A stretch of 40,389 nucleotides of DNA from Verrucomicrobiota bacterium (GTDB lineage Bacteria > Verrucomicrobiota > Verrucomicrobiia > Limisphaerales > UBA9464), in assembly GCA_947454005.1 (NCBI GenBank), contig CANGMH010000004.1, forward strand, positions 1 to 40,389, in the 5' to 3' direction. Below the pieces are notes generated by a model. That model was not told where the DNA came from and searched no databases. It worked only from the letters and a program-made list of their open reading frames with translations. The position numbers and the translations under genes are program-made. Below, in pieces: positions 8,128 through 16,896 of the stretch (position 1 is its first letter; each line of letters opens with the position of its first letter).

Positions 8128-11031
8128 ATGAAACGTTTTCCATTTTTGTCGGTCCTGGCGGTGCTGGTCGCCCTATGCAGCGGGCAAACGGCGCTCGGTT
8201 ACGTCAACAACGGAGCAGTCACCGTCGTCCCGGTGATCGATGACGTCACGTTCGTGAACAACGGTCTTCTCCAGATCTCCACGGAGTTGCCGTTCGAGAC
8301 CCAGAACACGCTCTACTTCACCAACGCTGGGAGCATTCTCGCGAACAGCTTGGCGAGCTTCGGAGGCATCGTCGGTGGCAGCACCGACAACGGCGGTGTG
8401 CGGTTCGAATACATCGATGGAGCCACGGGTTATCGTCGTCCCGCGTCGGTCATCCGCAATGAACAGGGAGCCGGCATCACCGGCCGACCTTATGTCTTGT
8501 TGAACGCGACGAACATCGTCAACCGCGGGACCTTCACCGTACCGGCGGACGGCTTGATCCGCCTGACTGGAAAGAACGTCGATCTAGAACGCGGTAAACT
8601 CGACCTCGGGACACTGGATGGAAATAGCCTCAGCGACGGCTATGTCACGGACACCAACCTCTTCGTCGGTGCGACGGGTGTCTCCGATCTCCATTGGGGC
8701 ACCAACACCGTCGACCTGCCGCTGGCATCCTTCTTCCGATTGCTGCCCGGCGGTCCCCAGGTCACCACGCCGAACTACCGGGTGACCCCGGACGGGCAGA
8801 TCGCGTTGTCGTTGAAATCGCCCTCGGCCTACGTCTATCAGCAGTTCGACGGACCGCCCAAGACCCCGACGAACCAGATCATCCAAGCTGTGTTCGTCCT
8901 CAACGGGAACACGAACATCAACGTGGATGTCTCGTTCATCGATAGCCAGGAACGGACGAACCGGTTCAAGATCCCGACCGTGCAATTCAGCGGATTCGAG
9001 ACCAACGTCATCACCCGCCAGAAGCAGCTCAAGTCGATTTGGTTATCGGACACCTTGACCGCCGATTCGCTGTTGTTCGCGGACACCAATGTGTTCATGA
9101 ACACCAACGGTCTGGCCGGGACGTTCAAGCCTGAGAACTTCTACATCTACCGCAACGGCGTCGGCGGAAAACGCCCCAACGGCACGCTGACGAACGACAC
9201 GTTCTTGAAGTTCCTCTCCCCCGAGTTCACCAACGGGATGGCCTACACCAACACCACGGTCCCTGCCTTCTATTCTGCCTACAAAGCGTTCGTGAACGGG
9301 CAGTTGACCTTTGGTGGCAACCTTCCCGACGCCGATATCACCAATTATGGCGGACGGCTCGAGATCAACGCGGACAATCTGAACCTGAAGGATGCGCGCA
9401 TCCGCGGCGTCGGTGTGGTCAACGCCAAGACCAAGAACCTGGTCAGCTCCGCCGGGGCGGTCATCGATGTCCCGTACCTGTACTACGACCTCGACTCCGC
9501 CGACGGGAACCTGGTTCTGCAGAACCTCGCCGCTCCCATCGTGACCCGGGTGGCGTCGGGCACCATCCAAGCTTGGAGCGCACTGTGGACGAATGGGTTC
9601 TCGCTCAACGTGACCAACACAACGGTCGGCGCGGACGGGACAACGAATTCGGACGTGACCGCACAAGACTACCAGACCGTGTTCCACGTGCTGCTGGTGG
9701 CGAGCGCGTTGGACACCATCGGATCCGTCGACATCACCGGTTTGAACGCCCGGGCGACCAACACGACGGTCACCGATAAGGTGTCGATTTCCCGCCGGTT
9801 CCAAACGAGCTCCGATTCGCTGACCGTCGACGGTGAATTCAAGCTGGGCACGTTGTCGGTGAGCACCCTTTTCAATTTTGGTGCCACCAATGCGCCCAAC
9901 CTCCGCTACCTCACCAACCGAGGAATCCTGAACATCGCGGGTGTCGCCAATTTCGGCAGCGATCGGGTGACGCCTTACGAAGTTTACAACAACACCAGGA
10001 CCAATTTGGCGACCGGATTCCAGATCACTTCCAAGGTCTTCCAGAACTCCGGATCGTTGCAGTCCTCGTTCGGACCGATCTCAATCGTCGCCGGTGCGGC
10101 GGGTCTCGATGGCAACGATAGCTTGGTGCGTTCGCCCCGGGACATCTCGTTGACGGCGACGACCCTCAAGGTGCGGGGCGGAAGTGTCCGCAGCGGCCGG
10201 GGTCTCCAATTGGCCGTCGCCGATTCTTTCACCGACGCCGGAATCACCACGCCATCCACTTTCGTCAGCAGCTACGGGTTCTCCCTCGCCTCCCTCCCGA
10301 AGGTCAGCAGCCTGCTGGGTTCCAATTTCGAGGTGAACACCTCCGAGGGCGGCACGGCCGACATCGCTTGGCCGGGTAGTGATCTGGGCGCCGAGGTGGC
10401 CGGTTACGTCAACAACGCGGTCATCGGACACTTGGTCCTCAACTTGGCTCCGGACAGTTTCCTGACCATCACCGAGACCGGCGCCAAGAACGCGCTCTAC
10501 GTCGATTATCTCGAATTGAACTCCGCCATCGTCGATGACCTCGCCTCGTACATCGAGATCGGGGAAGGAATGACCCTCTACTTCGCCGATTCAAACGTCC
10601 CCGTCGAGAAGCTCAACGGTGCCTTGGGTGGCCATGTCAAGTGGGTCTCGTCGTACGCCGGTCCTCGGAGCGGCGTGGATGTCGCGCTGGGCAACGGGAG
10701 GACGATCCGCATCAATCGCGCGCTGTTCGACAGCAAGTCGATCGACTCCGACAGCGATGGAATCTCCAACGGCTTCGACACGACACCGTTCGGTGGCGTC
10801 CCGGTGACCAGCAAGGTCATCGACCTTCCTCCGCTCACGACCGAGATCAATTGGATCGGGGCGCCGAAGACCATCTACCGCGTCGAGGCCGCGAGCTCGT
10901 TGACATCGACGTCATGGGACCTCGTGTCCCGCGTGACCAACAGCGCGGCGGTGTCCGTGCCGCTCAGCGTCCGTGAACCGGTGCCTGCGGACAACGCGGC
11001 ACGGTATTTCCGTGTGACCTACGAGCCCTGA
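8128..11031 (+). CDS. Large exported beta-solenoid/adhesin-like protein with FYRV-type C-terminal module
   Basis: Signal peptide MKRFPFLSVLAVLVALCSGQTALG; N/T/V-rich repetitive sequence; DSDSDGISNGFD calcium-type motif; C-terminus YFRVTYEP*. Confidence 0.75.
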   Translation: MKRFPFLSVLAVLVALCSGQTALGYVNNGAVTVVPVIDDVTFVNNGLLQISTELPFETQNTLYFTNAGSILANSLASFGGIVGGSTDNGGVRFEYIDGATGYRRPASVIRNEQGAGITGRPYVLLNATNIVNRGTFTVPADGLIRLTGKNVDLERGKLDLGTLDGNSLSDGYVTDTNLFVGATGVSDLHWGTNTVDLPLASFFRLLPGGPQVTTPNYRVTPDGQIALSLKSPSAYVYQQFDGPPKTPTNQIIQAVFVLNGNTNINVDVSFIDSQERTNRFKIPTVQFSGFETNVITRQKQLKSIWLSDTLTADSLLFADTNVFMNTNGLAGTFKPENFYIYRNGVGGKRPNGTLTNDTFLKFLSPEFTNGMAYTNTTVPAFYSAYKAFVNGQLTFGGNLPDADITNYGGRLEINADNLNLKDARIRGVGVVNAKTKNLVSSAGAVIDVPYLYYDLDSADGNLVLQNLAAPIVTRVASGTIQAWSALWTNGFSLNVTNTTVGADGTTNSDVTAQDYQTVFHVLLVASALDTIGSVDITGLNARATNTTVTDKVSISRRFQTSSDSLTVDGEFKLGTLSVSTLFNFGATNAPNLRYLTNRGILNIAGVANFGSDRVTPYEVYNNTRTNLATGFQITSKVFQNSGSLQSSFGPISIVAGAAGLDGNDSLVRSPRDISLTATTLKVRGGSVRSGRGLQLAVADSFTDAGITTPSTFVSSYGFSLASLPKVSSLLGSNFEVNTSEGGTADIAWPGSDLGAEVAGYVNNAVIGHLVLNLAPDSFLTITETGAKNALYVDYLELNSAIVDDLASYIEIGEGMTLYFADSNVPVEKLNGALGGHVKWVSSYAGPRSGVDVALGNGRTIRINRALFDSKSIDSDSDGISNGFDTTPFGGVPVTSKVIDLPPLTTEINWIGAPKTIYRVEAASSLTSTSWDLVSRVTNSAAVSVPLSVREPVPADNAARYFRVTYEP
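10876..11028 (+). other. C-terminal module, copy 2 (YRVEAASSLTSTSWDL…YFRVTYEP)
   Basis: Same [YF]-x-[VL]…S…W…[FY][FY]RVxxxP layout at extreme C-terminus. Confidence 0.75.
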
Positions 11032-11061
11032 GTTAGCTCCATCTTTCGACGACATCTGATT

Positions 11062-14000
11062 ATGCTTCGCCAGCGACTTTGGGTTCTTGCCGTAGGGCTC
11101 CTGTTTTCCGGGGCCGTCCTGTGTGCGGAGGAGAGTTCCGACACCATCGTGATCTCGGGTCATAAGGCCCATGCCACGCGGATCTTCGCCAAGCACAAGC
11201 AGGACGGGATTGGGGTCGGTTCCCGGATTCGCCCGGCCGCGTTCGCCAAGATCGCATCGGTCGGCCTGAACGTGCGGAAGGAGTACTCCCTCGTCCCTGG
11301 TCTGTTGAGCTTGGACGAGCCCAAGGGCGGGCTGACCACGGCGGCCATCCTGACGACCGACATGCGTCTTCGGCGGATGGCCGAGCGCATCGAGTATCTG
11401 AAGGCCACCGGCCTCTTCGAGTACGTCGAGCCCGATTTCGTGGTGACCGCGAATGCGGTTCCCGATGATCTTCGCTTCCGTGATGGAACCCTTTGGGGAC
11501 TCCAGAACACGGGCCAAGACGGCGGGATCGCCGGCGCCGATATCGATGTGGTGAAGGCGTGGGATATCACGACCGGAACGAACTCGGTTGTTGTGGCGGT
11601 GATCGACACCGGTATCCGCTACACGCACCGCGATCTGGCCGCGAACGTCTGGACCAATCCGGGTGAAATCCCGGGCAACGGTATCGACGACGACAAGAAC
11701 GGATATGTCGACGACGTCCACGGAATCAACTCTCTGAACGGCTCCGGTGATCCATACGACGACAATTTCCACGGGACGCACGTGTCCGGCACGATCGGTG
11801 CGGCGGCGAACAACGGCGAACCCCATGTCGGCGTGGCTTGGAAGGTCTCGTTGATGGGACTGAAGTTCTTGGACGCCAACGGAAGCGGATTCCTATCGGA
11901 TGCCATCGAATGCATCCAATACGCGGTCAAGCAGAAGGTCCCCATCTCCAACAACAGTTGGGGCGGTGGCGGAGCCGACCAGGCGCTGGCGGACGCCATC
12001 CTCGCAGCGGGCAACGCAGGCCATCTCTTCATCGCGGCGGCCGGTAACGCGTCCTCGAACAACGACATCGAGTTCGATACGCCTGCCAGCTACGCCTTCG
12101 ACAACATGATTTCGGTCGCGGCGATCAACCGCAAAGACCAGCTCGCCGACTTCTCCAACTTCGGCAACCGTACCGTCCATATCGGTGCACCCGGCGTCGA
12201 CATCTATTCGACTTGGACTTCATCCGATAGCTCTTATGACGTGATTAGCGGCACCAGCATGGCTTGCCCGCATGTCGTGGGCGTAGCGGCATTGGCGTTG
12301 TCCGCCAATCCGAAGGCCAACCTGTTCGAACTACGGCAGCGCATCTTGAATTCCGCCGTTCCCACCGCGGAACTTGCCGGAAAGACGGTCACCGGTGGCC
12401 GTGTCAGCGCCTATCGCGCGGTGAGCGGGATTGTGGACGGGAAGCTCGAGCTTTCCCTCACTCCGCCGAGCGGCTCCGCTCTGCTTGAGGGCAACGCCAC
12501 CCCGGTCTACCTCCGGGTGACCGACTTGATCGCTGTGACCAACGCGACCATCGTCGCTACAATCAACGGTCCCGGGTTGACCGATGTCCCGTTGGTGTTC
12601 ACCAACAACGGAGTTCTTCCGGATGTGGTGGCTCTCGATGCGACCTATACCGCGACGTTTCCTGCCGCCGGGAAGGGTTTCTTTATCGTCAATGTGATCG
12701 CCGCCGCCAAAGGCAAGGAAGGTGTCACGAATTCGTTCAGTTATACGGTCCAACCTCGACCTGACAACGACCAGTTCAAGAAGCCCAAGAAAATCGCTTT
12801 GGCGGGGGAACAACTCCGCAGCGAGGACACCCGGCTGTCATCCTTTGAGACCGGCGAGGTCTCGACTTTCGCAGGAGCCGACGGGGTCGGATCGCTTTGG
12901 TATGCGTGGACCCCGGCCAAGTCGGGATCGGCGTTGATTGATACTTTCGGAACCGGTGTGCCGGTCGCGGTCGGTGTCTTCACCGGGGACAGCTTCAACA
13001 CTCTGTCGCAGGTGGCTGCCGGGGTGCCCGAGACCCCGAAAACGAGCACGACGTTCTCGTTCAACGCCGTGGGCGGGACCACCTATCGTATCGCGGTGGT
13101 CGGAAAAGGTGAGGCTGGTCGAGGCATCTTCCGCCTGCGCCTGACCCCGGATGCCGTCGTCGACACGGTCGCCCCCCAGGTGGCGTTCACCAGTCCGGAC
13201 AACGGTTTCATCGCGACCACGAACCAAGTGATCGTAAGCGGTATCGCCATCGATCCTAAACCCGGCGCCTCCGAGGTCCGGCAGGTATTGGTGAACGGCC
13301 AGAGCGCCGGCATCACCAACGGCGTGTGGTCGACGAAAGTGGCCCTCAAGACTGGAATCAACACCGTCACCGCTGTCGCCCAAGACTTTGCCGAGAACGT
13401 TTCCACCTCGGTGAGCATCACCATCAATCTGCGGGCCGCGAGTGTCGCCAACGACGGGTTCATCGCTGCCTCGGAGATCATCGACTGGGTCGGTACCGAG
13501 AAGGGGAGCAACGTCAACGCGAGCCGTGAGTTCGGTGAACCGCAACATGGCGGCAGTGAAGGCGGACATTCCGTTTGGTGGAAATTCACCGCTCCCGCGG
13601 ACGGCGTGCTCGGTCTGAACACCACGACCTCCAGCTTCGATACTCTCCTTGGTGTTTACACCGGGGAAACGGTCGATAATTTGACCTTGTTGGCGTCGAA
13701 TGATGATGAGAAGGCCGGCACGAGCACGAGCGCGGTCAATGTCGCCCTGCGCGCGGGCCAGACGGCCCGCATCGCCGTGGACGGGTTTTCCGGCGCAACC
13801 GGAGCCATCAGTCTGACGCATTCCTTCGAGAAGGCCACCGTGCGTGCGGTCGAAGTCCTCGCCGGAGCGGGTGGAAGCGTCTCGGCTTCGGTCAGCAATG
13901 CCCCGGGTTTCCTCAAGGGAGTCTACGCCGACGGCGCCGCTTTGGATCTGACCGCTCTCGCCGACCCACGTTACGAGTTCATCGGGTGGACGGGCACGAC

Positions 14001-14718
14001 CCAGTCGACGGACAACCCCCTGAAGCTTGTGGTGTCAGGGAGTGTGAATCTGACCGCCAATTTCCGGGCGGTTCCGTTCACCGACGACTTCGAGTCGGGT
14101 GACCTGAAGCATCTGGCTTGGGTGACCAGCGGATCGGCCCCTTGGGCGGTCCAGACCAACACGGTCTCTACGGGACGCTTCGCTTCGAAAACCGGCACCG
14201 TCGGCGACAACCAATGGACTTCTTTGGCGGTCGAAGCCAATTCCTTCACCGGAGAGGGCGCGTTCGATCTCAAGGTCAGCTCTGAGTCGGGCTGGGATCA
14301 GCTCGAATTCTTCGTGAACGGCACGGTGGTCCAACGTTGGTCCGGTGACATCCCGTGGACGACGTTCACCTTCCCGGTTCCTTCCGGTGCCAACCGGTTC
14401 GAGTGGCGCTACACCAAGGACGCCGTCAACAGCTTCGGCGATGACGCCGCTTGGTTGGACAACGTCCAGCTCCGGGTCCGTCCCGAGGTGGACCCGACGA
14501 TTCCGGTCGTCTTGACATTCTTGAGCTATGGAGACGCCGGAGCGCTGGTCGAGGTCCGCGGCCAGCTTGGTCAGGTCTACCAGGTCCAAGCGTCCAACGA
14601 CTTCGTCCAATGGACGACGATCAGCACCAAGGTGAACAGCACGGGAACGTTCACGGTGAGTGATTCCGCGACGTTCGGCCGTTCGGAACGATTCTACCGG
14701 GTCATCCTTGCTCCTTGA
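11062..14718 (+). CDS. S8 (subtilisin) family serine peptidase, multidomain, with FYRV-type C-terminal module
   Basis: Catalytic motifs VVAVIDTGIRYTHRDL (Asp), NFHGTHVSGTIGA (His), GTSMACPHVVGVAAL (Ser); two PPC-like repeats, an Ig/glucodextranase-like segment and an InlB-type B-repeat (EFIGWTG…NLTANF); C-terminus FYRVILAP*. Confidence 0.93.
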   Translation: MLRQRLWVLAVGLLFSGAVLCAEESSDTIVISGHKAHATRIFAKHKQDGIGVGSRIRPAAFAKIASVGLNVRKEYSLVPGLLSLDEPKGGLTTAAILTTDMRLRRMAERIEYLKATGLFEYVEPDFVVTANAVPDDLRFRDGTLWGLQNTGQDGGIAGADIDVVKAWDITTGTNSVVVAVIDTGIRYTHRDLAANVWTNPGEIPGNGIDDDKNGYVDDVHGINSLNGSGDPYDDNFHGTHVSGTIGAAANNGEPHVGVAWKVSLMGLKFLDANGSGFLSDAIECIQYAVKQKVPISNNSWGGGGADQALADAILAAGNAGHLFIAAAGNASSNNDIEFDTPASYAFDNMISVAAINRKDQLADFSNFGNRTVHIGAPGVDIYSTWTSSDSSYDVISGTSMACPHVVGVAALALSANPKANLFELRQRILNSAVPTAELAGKTVTGGRVSAYRAVSGIVDGKLELSLTPPSGSALLEGNATPVYLRVTDLIAVTNATIVATINGPGLTDVPLVFTNNGVLPDVVALDATYTATFPAAGKGFFIVNVIAAAKGKEGVTNSFSYTVQPRPDNDQFKKPKKIALAGEQLRSEDTRLSSFETGEVSTFAGADGVGSLWYAWTPAKSGSALIDTFGTGVPVAVGVFTGDSFNTLSQVAAGVPETPKTSTTFSFNAVGGTTYRIAVVGKGEAGRGIFRLRLTPDAVVDTVAPQVAFTSPDNGFIATTNQVIVSGIAIDPKPGASEVRQVLVNGQSAGITNGVWSTKVALKTGINTVTAVAQDFAENVSTSVSITINLRAASVANDGFIAASEIIDWVGTEKGSNVNASREFGEPQHGGSEGGHSVWWKFTAPADGVLGLNTTTSSFDTLLGVYTGETVDNLTLLASNDDEKAGTSTSAVNVALRAGQTARIAVDGFSGATGAISLTHSFEKATVRAVEVLAGAGGSVSASVSNAPGFLKGVYADGAALDLTALADPRYEFIGWTGTTQSTDNPLKLVVSGSVNLTANFRAVPFTDDFESGDLKHLAWVTSGSAPWAVQTNTVSTGRFASKTGTVGDNQWTSLAVEANSFTGEGAFDLKVSSESGWDQLEFFVNGTVVQRWSGDIPWTTFTFPVPSGANRFEWRYTKDAVNSFGDDAAWLDNVQLRVRPEVDPTIPVVLTFLSYGDAGALVEVRGQLGQVYQVQASNDFVQWTTISTKVNSTGTFTVSDSATFGRSERFYRVILAP
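14578..14715 (+). other. C-terminal module, copy 3 (YQVQASNDFVQWTT…FYRVILAP)
   Basis: Same layout at extreme C-terminus. Confidence 0.75.
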
Positions 14719-14745
14719 GCGGGACGGGTGTCTAGGTCCGCCCGG

Positions 14746-15330
14746 ATGAGACTGATCGGCGTCACGGGTGGCATCGGAATGGGGAAGTCGGCGGCGGCGA
14801 CGCTGCTGGCTGCGCAAAATGTCCCTGTTGTGGACACGGATGATCTCGCCCGACAGCTGGTGGCTCCTGGCTCGCAGGCGCTCTCAGAGATCCGGACCAT
14901 GTTCGGTCCGGATAGTATCGGTCCCGATGGGACCTTGGAACGCCGATGGCTTGCCCAGCGCGTCTTTTCTGATCCGGTGGCTCGCGGCCACTTGGAGCAG
15001 ATCCTCCATCCTCGCATCGCCGCGGCGTGGCGCGCAGAGGTCGAAAGATGGCGGAGGGACGGCACCGCGACCGGAGCCGTGGTCATCCCGTTGTTGTTCG
15101 AGAAAGGCTACGGCCCCGAATTCGACGCCGTGGTCTGTGTCGCCTGCAGCGGTGGCACCCAACGGCATCGACTCCGGGAACGCGGCTGGTCCGAGGAGCA
15201 GATCGAAGCGCGGAACTCGGCCCAGCTTGACGTCCCCGAAAAGGTGTCGCGCAGCCGTTTCGTCGTCTGGACGGAAGGCAGCTTGCAAGCCCACGCCGGT
15301 CAGTGGCGACGTGTGCTCGACCGGGTCTGA
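14746..15330 (+). CDS. coaE: Dephospho-CoA kinase
   Basis: MRLIGVTGGIGMGKSAAA P-loop, DTDDLARQLVAPG, RWLAQRVFSDP. ATG 14746 preferred over GTG 14728. Confidence 0.93.
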   Translation: MRLIGVTGGIGMGKSAAATLLAAQNVPVVDTDDLARQLVAPGSQALSEIRTMFGPDSIGPDGTLERRWLAQRVFSDPVARGHLEQILHPRIAAAWRAEVERWRRDGTATGAVVIPLLFEKGYGPEFDAVVCVACSGGTQRHRLRERGWSEEQIEARNSAQLDVPEKVSRSRFVVWTEGSLQAHAGQWRRVLDRV

Positions 15331-15897
15331 CTATCTGCTGCCGGGCTTGGTCGCGGAGGTGGCAGCCAGATCGGGAGGCAATTGATCGGCCGGGAACGCC
15401 TCGACGACCAGCTGGATCAAGCTGACGGTCGGGACCCCGAGATCGACGTTCCCACCGGAACGATCCACGACCATCGCCACGCCGGCGACGGCGCCGCCGA
15501 TACCGCGGATGATGTCGATGGTCTCTTGGACGCGACCGCCCTTGGTCACGACATCTTCGACCACGAGGCAACGTTCTCCGGGGGCGATCTTGAATCCCCG
15601 GCGCAGCACGAGCTTTCCCTCTTCCTTCTCGACGAAGATGAAGCGCAGGCCGAGCTGGCGGGCGACTTCTTGGCCGATGACCAATCCGCCCATCGCCGGC
15701 GATACCACGGTGACCGCTCCGAGGCCGCGGGTCTTCTCGGCCAACGCGGCACCGAACCGCTCGACGATCGGCATCTGCTGCAGCGCCAGCGCGCACTGGA
15801 AGAACTGACGGCTGTGAAGGCCGCTGCGCAGGATGAAATGTCCCTCCAAGAGGGCGCCGGTGGAGCGGAACAGGTCGAGAGCTTCCTGGGTCGTCAT
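15331..15897 (-). CDS. pyrE: Orotate phosphoribosyltransferase
   Basis: SGLHSRQFFQCALALQQ, PAMGGLVIGQEVARQLG, PRPP-binding VVEDVVTKGG. Confidence 0.95.
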   Translation of the reverse strand: MTTQEALDLFRSTGALLEGHFILRSGLHSRQFFQCALALQQMPIVERFGAALAEKTRGLGAVTVVSPAMGGLVIGQEVARQLGLRFIFVEKEEGKLVLRRGFKIAPGERCLVVEDVVTKGGRVQETIDIIRGIGGAVAGVAMVVDRSGGNVDLGVPTVSLIQLVVEAFPADQLPPDLAATSATKPGSR

Positions 15898-15958
15898 GCG
15901 CGCGCGAGGCTAAGAACCCCGGCGCGCGCGACAAGCGCCGAATCGCGACCGGAGCCGT

Positions 15959-16843
15959 TCACCAGCGGACGCCTTCGAGATACTTCAGCGTCAGAGGGAT
16001 CTGGTTCACGGAATCCGCCGATTCGTCCTCGATGAAGTAGTGCTTCACGCCGCTCTTCTTCGCGGCGGCGAGGATCTTCGGCCAATCCATCTGGCCGGTG
16101 CCGAGCGTGACGTCGTTGTTCGGATCGGTGCCGCCGTTGTGGAAGCCGGTCGCCACACCATTCTTGAGGTCCTTCAGGTGGAGCAGCTCCCAACGGCCGG
16201 GATACTTGGCCAACCAAGCGGCGGCGTCCTCGCCCGGGAAGGTGATCCAGAGGATGTCCATCTCGAAGGTCATCCAGCGCGGGTCGGTCTCCTTCATCAG
16301 GATGTCCATGGATTTGATGCCGGCCCCTGCGGCGCCCGGCTCGAACTCGAAGCCGTGGCAGTGGTAGAAGCAGCGGATGCCGTACTTGGAGAAGATCTCA
16401 CCGGCTTTGTTGAAGACGGCGGCGGCATCGCGGGCCTGCTGGGCGTCGAACGATCCCTTGTGGTCGATCCATGCGCAGCCGGCGTACTTGAGGCCGAGCG
16501 CCTTGGCCTCCTGGGCGATCCCTTCAGGGTCGGTCTGGAAGCGCTTGTACGGGAAGTGCCCGCTGACGGGGACCAGTCCGCGGCTGGTGAGCTCTTGGCG
16601 GAACTTCTCGGGCGTCTGGCCGTAGGTGCCGGCGAGCTCCACCTCGTGGATCCCGTAGCCTTTCACGATGTCCAAAGTGGACGGCACGTTCTTGGTGAAA
16701 TGGCCGCGGAGGCTATAGAGCTGGAGGCCGACCGGACCGCGGAACGATGCGCCGGTGCCGGTGGACGACGAGGTCGCGCAGCCGGACAGGACCAACGTGG
16801 CGGCGCTCAAGACGGCGAGGAACAGGCGACGAGATGCTTTCAT
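15959..16843 (-). CDS. Exported (lipoprotein) sugar phosphate isomerase/epimerase-like TIM-barrel protein
   Basis: Lipobox LVLSGCATSS; GLQLYSLRGHF, FYHCHGFEFEP, WELLHLKDLKNG, YFIEDESAD typical of the AP_endonuc_2/xylose isomerase-like family. Confidence 0.88.
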   Translation of the reverse strand: MKASRRLFLAVLSAATLVLSGCATSSSTGTGASFRGPVGLQLYSLRGHFTKNVPSTLDIVKGYGIHEVELAGTYGQTPEKFRQELTSRGLVPVSGHFPYKRFQTDPEGIAQEAKALGLKYAGCAWIDHKGSFDAQQARDAAAVFNKAGEIFSKYGIRCFYHCHGFEFEPGAAGAGIKSMDILMKETDPRWMTFEMDILWITFPGEDAAAWLAKYPGRWELLHLKDLKNGVATGFHNGGTDPNNDVTLGTGQMDWPKILAAAKKSGVKHYFIEDESADSVNQIPLTLKYLEGVRW

Positions 16844-16896
16844 GGGATGAGGAAAGTCACGCAGGGCGGGACCTCGGGAGGCAATGGAAAAATCGT

